Below, in pieces: positions 1 through 5,092 of a DNA stretch of 12,152 bases. Source of the stretch: Chryseobacterium sp. UBA6632. GTDB taxonomy: Bacteria; Bacteroidota; Bacteroidia; Flavobacteriales; Weeksellaceae. A program made the position numbers and the translations under genes. Positions within the stretch are counted from its first letter, which is position 1; each line of letters begins with the position of its first letter. The stretch is taken from positions 1-12,152 of the forward strand of contig DKLU01000324.1 of assembly GCA_002455915.1 (NCBI GenBank). The letters are read 5' to 3'. Under the pieces are notes generated by a model, which was not told the origin of the DNA, ran no database searches, and was given only the letters and a program-made list of their open reading frames with translations.

Positions 1-17
1 GATTTTATAAAAAATAA

Positions 18-647
18 ATGAGTGTAAAAACAAATAAATCGATATTGCTAAAAATCCTTTATTTATCATTTATATTGATAACAGGACATTTAAGTTATGC
101 ACAAAAAATTAACGATAATATTTCTATAAATGATTTTAAAAATCAAAAATATAAGCAAATTTTTCAGCAGAATTATAAGTTTGGTTTAAAAAATATTTCG
201 ATTCATATTCTTCAAAAGGATGAGAAAAGAAAACTTTTAATTTATGAAAACTCATCATCTTCAAAAAGAAATATCATTGTAAATAATGATGATGTCATTT
301 ATTCTAAATCATCAGAATGTTCTAACGATAGCTTTAATAAAATAGTTCAGAAAAACTTATATTTTACCATTGAACAGAACTTTTGTACTAATAGAAGAGG
401 GCAATATCTACAAGAATATTTAACTTTTAAATATAATAGTAAAATCAATAGCTTTTTACTTGATAAATATAGTTTCAACCTAGTAAATCGTCTTCCTGCA
501 GATGATTCGTTACCTCCTAAAAGCTATATTGAAGATAAATTTCCAACAGAAACTTATACGAGTAAAGATTTTGGAAAAATTGAACTGAATAATTTTAATG
601 AAAATTCAATCAATGTTATTCGTGAGAAATATTTGGAAGATAAGTAA
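18..647 (+). CDS. Secreted protein of unknown function, related to the N-terminal half of the next gene
   Basis: This is a 209-residue protein. A basic N-terminus (MSVKTNKS) is followed by a hydrophobic stretch and a likely signal peptidase I site after about residue 28 (SYA-Q), so it should be exported to the periplasm or beyond. I do not recognise a named domain. Residues 70-155 resemble residues 74-160 of the downstream protein: both have KRKxxIY (70-76 here), then a Cys-containing turn followed by Asp/Asn-rich residues, then a run of beta-strand-like segments. It may therefore be a diverged copy of that FG-GAP-like half without the TPR. The gene is very AT-rich and is followed after 24 bases by the next gene on the same strand, which suggests co-transcription. 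The ATG at 18 gives a complete signal peptide; its promoter lies at or beyond the window edge. Function is not assignable. Confidence 0.75.
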   Translation: MSVKTNKSILLKILYLSFILITGHLSYAQKINDNISINDFKNQKYKQIFQQNYKFGLKNISIHILQKDEKRKLLIYENSSSSKRNIIVNNDDVIYSKSSECSNDSFNKIVQKNLYFTIEQNFCTNRRGQYLQEYLTFKYNSKINSFLLDKYSFNLVNRLPADDSLPPKSYIEDKFPTETYTSKDFGKIELNNFNENSINVIREKYLEDK

Positions 648-671
648 AGTTTTAAAAATATTTAATTATTG

Positions 672-1529
672 ATGAAAAGCAAAATTTTCATATTATTCAT
701 ATTTTCTTCTTATTCAGCTTTTGCGCAAATATATAATAAGAAAGAATTACTGAAAAATTATAACGCTTATGATATTGTGTTGAAGTATAATAATGATTTC
801 AATAACGATAAAATAATGGATGTTTTGTATATTTTGAGTTCAAAAAAGGAAAATGATGAAGCCTTAGTCAACAATAATAACTCCGTATCAAAAAGAAAAG
901 CAGTGATTTATTTGGGAAAAACCAATGAAAATTTTCTAAGAATATTTGAAACTGATAATATATTTCCTTGTAGAGAATGTACAGGGAAAAGTGATAATGA
1001 TATTAGCGATTTAAAATTTGAGAAAAATATACTATCATATAAGACAATAATAGCTCCTTTTTCATCTAATAATTATTCTATAATAAATTTTAAGTTAAAA
1101 TTTATTAATCAGAACTTTGAAATTTGCAATTATGAAGAAACTTATTATAAAGTCGGTGAAGATAATAATGCTATTATCAGGTTAGATAGTGGCGATATTC
1201 CTAAGATGAAATTTAATTATTATGATTGGGTAGCAAGTAAAAGTTGGGATGATTATATTTTAGTAACAAGCCAAAATGTTACAAAACTTAATGATTTTGC
1301 TTATAAGATTGAAAGCGTAAATCCATCTGTTTCAATAAATGTTCTTTTAAAGATTATTAAAAAATATCCAGAACGCGTAGTAGCTTATCTTAATTTAGCA
1401 GATGGCTATTGGGAAACTGGAGATAAATTAAAAGCAAAAGAAAACTATAAAAAGTACATTGCTTTAATGAAATCTCAGAACAAAGATTTGAAAAAAATAC
1501 CTAAGCAAGTTTGTGAGAGAACTAAATAA
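672..1529 (+). CDS. Secreted FG-GAP-like / TPR protein of unknown function
   Basis: This is a 285-residue exported protein with a signal peptide of about 19 residues (MKSKIF...SAFAQ). I take ATG 672 as the start; the in-frame TTG at 669 adds only one residue. Residues 35-165 look like a single FG-GAP/VCBS-type unit: an Asp-rich loop DFNNDKIMDVLYIL (42-55), a KRKAVIY strand (74-80) and a CxxC turn, CREC (100-103), followed by Asp-containing sequence. In a widespread family of hypothetical proteins this turn reads CxxCGG. Residues 217-265 form a TPR-like helical hairpin (VAYLNLADGYWETGDKLKAKENYKKY), and the tail KIPKQVCER resembles the KIPxRVxER ending of the same family. The FG-GAP-like plus TPR architecture and the family link are recognised by eye; the biochemical role is unknown. 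It sits between two other small secreted proteins, 24 bases after the first and 5 before the third. AT content is unusually high. Confidence 0.8.
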   Translation: MKSKIFILFIFSSYSAFAQIYNKKELLKNYNAYDIVLKYNNDFNNDKIMDVLYILSSKKENDEALVNNNNSVSKRKAVIYLGKTNENFLRIFETDNIFPCRECTGKSDNDISDLKFEKNILSYKTIIAPFSSNNYSIINFKLKFINQNFEICNYEETYYKVGEDNNAIIRLDSGDIPKMKFNYYDWVASKSWDDYILVTSQNVTKLNDFAYKIESVNPSVSINVLLKIIKKYPERVVAYLNLADGYWETGDKLKAKENYKKYIALMKSQNKDLKKIPKQVCERTK

Positions 1530-1534
1530 AAATT

Positions 1535-1978
1535 ATGAAAAAAATAATAGTTTTAACAATCTTACTTTTAATAAATTTTTACTTTTCTCAATCAAAAAAA
1601 GTATTAAATGTTCTGCCAATTACTAAAACCCATAAGCTTGGTTTCTATTCTTATGATAAAGAATTTAAAATGTACCAAGAGCCTGTGATTTTAAGTAATG
1701 GAAAAAGATATAAAGTTTCAGGTTACGATACGGATAACTATTCGGAAGGAGAGATTTTAAGCCTATCACCGAATAAAAGATACCTTGTATTAGATTACAT
1801 TATAAAAGGCTATGTAGAAGATGGCATTAATACAATATTACATGAAAATTATTTGTGTGTAATAATTGATATAAATAAGAGAAAAGTGGTGATGCAAATG
1901 CAGGATGGATGTGGAGGGAATTGGAATAAGAAAAATCAATGGATATATGCTGAAAAAGTAAGATTTGATGGAAGGTAA
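1535..1978 (+). CDS. Small secreted protein of unknown function
   Basis: This is a 147-residue protein with a typical signal peptide (MKKIIVLTILLLINFYFSQ, cleavage near residue 18-19). The mature part is predicted by eye to be mostly beta-strand. It includes a SPNKRYLVLDYI segment near residues 78-89, then LCVIIDINKRKVVMQMQ, then a DGCGGNWNKKNQW turn near the end. This strand-DxxxKKV-strand pattern is seen in hypothetical proteins of flavobacteria, but I know no function for it. The gene starts 5 bases after the preceding stop, so it is almost certainly translated from the same message. It ends just before a hairpin terminator (2000-2026). No membrane segment follows the signal peptide, and no sorting domain is visible. 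Confidence 0.75.
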   Translation: MKKIIVLTILLLINFYFSQSKKVLNVLPITKTHKLGFYSYDKEFKMYQEPVILSNGKRYKVSGYDTDNYSEGEILSLSPNKRYLVLDYIIKGYVEDGINTILHENYLCVIIDINKRKVVMQMQDGCGGNWNKKNQWIYAEKVRFDGR

Positions 1979-1999
1979 TTTTAAGTAAAAAAATAGAAA

Positions 2000-2026
2000 A
2001 AATCCGAAGAAAAAATCTCCGGATTT
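2000..2026. terminator. Bidirectional terminator between convergent operons
   Basis: The arms AAATCCG (2000-2006) and CGGATTT (2020-2026) pair perfectly. After an A/C mismatch, AGA pairs with TCT around an A5 loop. A-rich sequence lies to the left (a U-tract when read on the minus strand) and T-rich sequence further right. It lies 22 bases after the stop at 1978 and 37 bases from the stop at 2063 on the other strand, so it can end both transcripts. Confidence 0.65.
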
Positions 2027-2062
2027 CAATAATCTTTCAAAAATTAAAGATAGAGAAGCTTA

Positions 2063-2929
2063 TTAATTATTATTGTTCAGTCTTGTAATTCTGAAATATT
2101 TAGTATAATCTTCGGCTGCTTTTTTCAGAATTCCGGAGTTGCTTCCGTAGGCTGGAGCAGATGTTCCGGGTTTTGTAATCACGATTTTAATCCTGTCATT
2201 GGCACTGAAACGCAATATCGTTCTCGGTAAAATAACCGTTTGAAGCTGATTAGAAGTGCCTATATCGTAAGGCATGGCCGAACCCGCAACGGCCGTCCAT
2301 GTAGAGCCATTATTGGTAGATTTCATTACGGTAATTGCCACATAAGTGTAATTCGAATTGTCTGTCGTGACACTTCTTTGAGGATTAAAACTATAATTCG
2401 AAAGTATTCTGTAATTTCCTTCAGTTTTTATTCTGAAAGTATCGTTGGTACTTAATAATTCAATATCGGCGGCGTTGTCAATAGAAATTTCATTAGAAGA
2501 CCAGATCACGGGAACTTCATAACTTTCACTATTATTGATGCCTGTTACTTGAGTGGCGGTAAAAGTCTGAGCCGTCGTAGACCTCATCACATATTGATTA
2601 GACTGTTTGAAAACCGTAATTTCAGACAATGCTGTAAATTTTTGCCATGCCGAGCTTTGCCAAAAATAAATGGAATTTGCGGCTACGGCATCAGTTCCGG
2701 TTCCGTTGGCGGTAAGGTTTACAATCATTAATCCGTTTGCCGGGTTGGCAATAGTAGTTACATCATTTCTTCCTGTTAAATTAAGTCTGGGTAAAAGAAA
2801 TCCTTTATTGGTAGCAGAAACATCTAAAATAGCCGACGGATGTGGAGAAGTAGTTCCTATTCCCACTTGCCCGTAGCTGAATGTGCTTAAAAAGAAAAGG
2901 ATATATGTGCTTGTATTGTAAATTTTCAT
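2063..2929 (-). CDS. Secreted VGIGT/SAxLDV-motif beta-sandwich protein (paralog 3 of 3)
   Basis: This is a 288-residue exported protein with a signal peptide ending near SYG-Q (about residue 20). The mature N-terminus carries VGIGTTSPHPSAILDV (22-37) and KGFLLPR (42-48), then an NPANGLMIVN segment and a YFWQSSAWQKF strand. This N-terminal module is very common in Bacteroidetes secreted proteins and resembles the stems of tail-fibre-like proteins. The C-terminal 150 residues look like a jelly-roll, C1q/TNF-like sandwich: FRIKTEGNYRILSNYSFNPQ near 165-184 and STNNGSTWTAV near 204-214. The two upstream genes share the same layout, so this is the last member of a tandem triplet, starting 25 bases after its neighbour stops. 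Compared with them it lacks the GLLVYN wording and has GLMIVN. No T9SS C-terminal domain is visible. The role could be adhesion or matrix; this is inference only. Confidence 0.85.
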   Translation of the reverse strand: MKIYNTSTYILFFLSTFSYGQVGIGTTSPHPSAILDVSATNKGFLLPRLNLTGRNDVTTIANPANGLMIVNLTANGTGTDAVAANSIYFWQSSAWQKFTALSEITVFKQSNQYVMRSTTAQTFTATQVTGINNSESYEVPVIWSSNEISIDNAADIELLSTNDTFRIKTEGNYRILSNYSFNPQRSVTTDNSNYTYVAITVMKSTNNGSTWTAVAGSAMPYDIGTSNQLQTVILPRTILRFSANDRIKIVITKPGTSAPAYGSNSGILKKAAEDYTKYFRITRLNNNN

Positions 2930-2954
2930 GTCGTTTAAATTTTATCGATTCTTT

Positions 2955-3884
2955 TTAATTCAGTTTTTGGAATCTTAAAAGGCGAGAATAAGCCAATCCT
3001 GTGCCCGATTCAATATTCAGAACGCTTGTGGTAGATACCGTTCCGTGATTTACAGTCGATCCTTTCGCAATAATAGCACGTACAAGGTTATTGGCGTTGA
3101 GGTTTACGATAAATGGTGCAATCATGACAGATCTGTTTCTGTCTCCCGTTCCCACACCCCATGTAGAGCTGGATTTTGAAATATTCGTCCATGTACTTCC
3201 GTTGTCTGTTGAAACTTGAACCATCAGATCTAGCGCAGCAATACAGTTAGCTTCCGTTGCCTGAGTTGTACACGTTGTAGAAACCCACGGATTGTAGCCT
3301 ACATATCCGGTGATTTCATATCTTCCGGATGATAATATTTTAAAATTATTATTAGCCAGCGAAACACGATTTCCTACATCTACGTTCATCGCTCCTGATG
3401 ATGCAGAATTAAAAGTAACCACAGCACTTTGTCCGTTATTGAAGTTCGTTTTGTTAAGCTCTTGATTTCCTGTGTTTCCTACAATGAAAACTTGCGGATA
3501 AAGCTCGGTTTCAAAGGTTTGAGAAGTGGCAAGATCAATCCAGCTGGTTCCCGTCCAATAATAAAACGTATTTGCCATTATTAATGAATCAGATGCGGAA
3601 TTTGTTGTGTTATAAACCAGTAAACCCACTGCCGGATTAGGAATGGTAACCACATCTGTTCTGTTTTGTAAAGCCACACGAGGAAGAAGCAATCCTTTTT
3701 TAGCATTACTGGCAAGAGAGCTTACGTCTACATCCAGCATGGCTGAAGGATTAGGGCTGCTGGTTCCAATTCCGACGCCCGGCCCGTTTGTATTTTGAGC
3801 CGAAATCATATTTGCGGTAAAGAGAAAGGCTGCCGAAATATTCTTCAGTAGAGTTTTTTTGTATTGTTTATTGTTGAATATCAT
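2955..3884 (-). CDS. Secreted VGIGT/SAxLDV-motif beta-sandwich protein (paralog 2 of 3)
   Basis: This is a 309-residue exported protein. The signal peptide runs to about residue 30 (ANMISA-Q) with a long basic N-region (KQYKKTLLKN). The conserved module VGIGTSSPNPSAMLDV is at 37-52, followed by KKGLLLPRV and NPAVGLLVYNTT, then FYYWTGTSWIDL. The C-terminal half has the paired signature of the family: FKILSSGRYEITGYVGYNPW near 181-200 and VSTDNGSTWTNI near 224-235. An extra short Cys-containing loop (CTTQATEANC, about 205-214), absent from the paralog at 2063-2929, may form a disulfide. Its start codon lies inside the end of the upstream paralog (17-base overlap at 3868-3884), so translational coupling is likely. 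The function is unknown. Confidence 0.85.
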   Translation of the reverse strand: MIFNNKQYKKTLLKNISAAFLFTANMISAQNTNGPGVGIGTSSPNPSAMLDVDVSSLASNAKKGLLLPRVALQNRTDVVTIPNPAVGLLVYNTTNSASDSLIMANTFYYWTGTSWIDLATSQTFETELYPQVFIVGNTGNQELNKTNFNNGQSAVVTFNSASSGAMNVDVGNRVSLANNNFKILSSGRYEITGYVGYNPWVSTTCTTQATEANCIAALDLMVQVSTDNGSTWTNISKSSSTWGVGTGDRNRSVMIAPFIVNLNANNLVRAIIAKGSTVNHGTVSTTSVLNIESGTGLAYSRLLRFQKLN

Positions 3885-4782
3885 AGTCTAAAAGGGTTAA
3901 GGTTAGGTTTTTTGATATCGGAGTTCTTGCTGAAGCCGTAATAGCCGGAAGCGGAGCGCTTGGATTGGTCGTAGGATTTTCCCCATGAATACTCGAAGTG
4001 TCACTTACATCAAACGGATTTTGAACAACCATTCTTAACGTTTGTCCCGCAGTAAGGTTAATGGGGGTTGAAATAAGCGTTGCCGTTTTCAGGAAGCTGT
4101 TGGTTCGTACACCCCAGGCAGTTCGGTTTCCGATAACATCCGTCCATGTAGCGCCATTATTGTTAGAAAGCTGAAGTTTAAGATTCAGAAAACAACCTCT
4201 TTGTGGTGAGCCGATGGAAGTACGATTTGGATTATAATTCACATATCCCGAAATTTCATAAAGTCCGGTAATGTTAATTTTAAACGTATTCCCAGTTTTT
4301 GTGACAATATTTCCGGTGTTTACTGCAATATCAGAATCGGCAAACGAAACAGGAATTCCGCCATTGGCAGCGCTTGTAGAATTAATAGTGCTATACGTAA
4401 AGGTTTGACTGGAAGTAGCGTTTAAGCTAATGACTCTATAAGCCAAAAAGCTTTGTAAAACAGTGGTTACTCCAAAATCTACCCATTCTGTCCCGTTCCA
4501 GTAATAATATCGGTTGGGATAAACATCATCCGGAAAAGTTCCGGCGGTTGAAAGATTATACACCAAAAGTCCTACGGCAGGTGATGGAATCGTTTGCACA
4601 TCTCGCGAGCCGGTGAGGCTTACACGCGGTCCCAGAAAGCCTTTCTTATTCCCTGTTGGTAAGCTTCCCGTATTCACTTCCAAAATAGCGGATGGATGAA
4701 CTTGTGATGTTTGAATTCCAACTTGAGCATTTAGGTAAAGACTAAAACATAATAATGAACTTGAGAAAAATAATTTACCCAT
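3868..4782 (-). CDS. Secreted SAxLEV-motif beta-sandwich protein (paralog 1 of 3, first gene of the operon)
   Basis: This is a 304-residue exported protein with a short signal peptide (about 1-19, SLYLNA-Q). The N-terminal module is present but diverged: VGIQTSQVHPSAILEV (21-36) in place of VGIGT...LDV, and KGFLGPR (47-53) in place of KGFLLPR. PSPAVGLLVYN and YYYWNGTEWVDFG follow. The C-terminal sandwich carries FKINITGLYEISGYVNYNP and LSNNNGATWTDV, matching the two downstream paralogs. It is the first gene of the triplet, transcribed away from the VIT-VWA gene at 5093. The ATG at 4782 gives a good signal peptide. No C-terminal sorting domain, lipobox or catalytic motif is visible; the family is likely structural or ligand-binding, which is inference. 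Confidence 0.85.
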   Translation of the reverse strand: MGKLFFSSSLLCFSLYLNAQVGIQTSQVHPSAILEVNTGSLPTGNKKGFLGPRVSLTGSRDVQTIPSPAVGLLVYNLSTAGTFPDDVYPNRYYYWNGTEWVDFGVTTVLQSFLAYRVISLNATSSQTFTYSTINSTSAANGGIPVSFADSDIAVNTGNIVTKTGNTFKINITGLYEISGYVNYNPNRTSIGSPQRGCFLNLKLQLSNNNGATWTDVIGNRTAWGVRTNSFLKTATLISTPINLTAGQTLRMVVQNPFDVSDTSSIHGENPTTNPSAPLPAITASARTPISKNLTLTLLDYDIQQ

Positions 4783-4807
4783 AATTTAAATTTTACGATA
4801 ATTGCTT

Positions 4808-4917
4808 TAATGGTAATTTGAATTTTGGTGGAAATGGTGCGTAAAAACTAGTCGAATGTATAAAATCATATAAGAAGCGGGTGGCTTCTTAACATAGCTT
4901 AACAGAAATTACCATTA
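4808..4917. repeat. 110-bp element bounded by 12-bp perfect inverted repeats, with an internal 8-bp hairpin
   Basis: TAATGGTAATTT (4808-4819) and AAATTACCATTA (4906-4917) are exact reverse complements, 86 bases apart. Inside, TAAGAAGC (4871-4878) pairs exactly with GCTTCTTA (4884-4891) around the loop GGGTG. The element sits in the divergent intergenic region upstream of the paralog operon. It could be a small mobile-element relic, a cruciform-forming regulatory site or, if transcription starts further right, a folded leader. I see no clear flanking duplication. The pairing is seen directly; the role is open. Confidence 0.55.
4843..4850 (-). promoter_or_regulatory. Possible -7 box for the paralog operon
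   Basis: Read on the minus strand this is TAGTTTTT, one mismatch from the Bacteroidetes -7 consensus TANNTTTG. It lies about 60 bases before the ATG at 4782. No good TTTG-type -33 element is seen at the usual spacing, so the call is weak. Confidence 0.25.
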
Positions 4918-4931
4918 TTGATACTATCAAT
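4917..4931. promoter_or_regulatory. 15-bp odd palindrome, possible operator
   Basis: ATTGATA-C-TATCAAT is a perfect 7-bp dyad around a single central base, a shape typical of binding sites for dimeric regulators. It abuts the right arm of the 110-bp inverted-repeat element and lies in the divergent promoter region. AT-rich dyads of this length can arise by chance. Confidence 0.3.
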
Positions 4932-4954
4932 TATGATTATAGTTTAAATGGAAT

Positions 4955-4969
4955 AATACTTGAAGTATT
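4955..4969. promoter_or_regulatory. Second 15-bp odd palindrome, possible operator
   Basis: AATACTT-G-AAGTATT is a perfect 7-bp dyad with a one-base centre, 38 bases (centre to centre) from the dyad at 4917-4931. The two half-sites differ in sequence, so they would not obviously bind the same protein. Confidence 0.25.
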
Positions 4970-5092
4970 CAAAAATTTTCCTGATGTAGAAATGTTAATA
5001 AAAAGAAATTTTTTATAAACATTTCCAACCTTTTTTCACTTTCTCACATCTTTATCAATACAAACATTGTTCAACTAAAAAAGCATAAGGAT

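Larger units (their letters stand above)
4783..5092. other. Divergent intergenic region without a gene
   Basis: These 310 bases separate the paralog operon (minus) from the VIT-VWA gene (plus). No credible coding frame is seen. The region holds the inverted-repeat element, the two dyads and a weak minus-strand -7 box listed separately. I found no convincing TANNTTTG box for the plus-strand gene. AAGGA (5087-5091) just before its ATG is a rare Shine-Dalgarno-like match, although it nearly abuts the start codon. Confidence 0.6.

Noticed and set aside
18..1978. A polymorphic toxin/immunity cassette
   Set aside because: No toxin domain, Rhs repeat or secretion gene is visible in the window; small secreted proteins and a TPR are not enough.
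2240..2876. Plus-strand open frames at 2240-2455, 2549-2731 and 2670-2876
   Set aside because: They lie entirely antisense to the well-supported paralog gene, have biased composition, and show no signal peptide, motif or start context.
2063..4782. Type IX secretion cargo
   Set aside because: None of the three proteins ends in a recognisable T9SS C-terminal domain; they carry only ordinary signal peptides.
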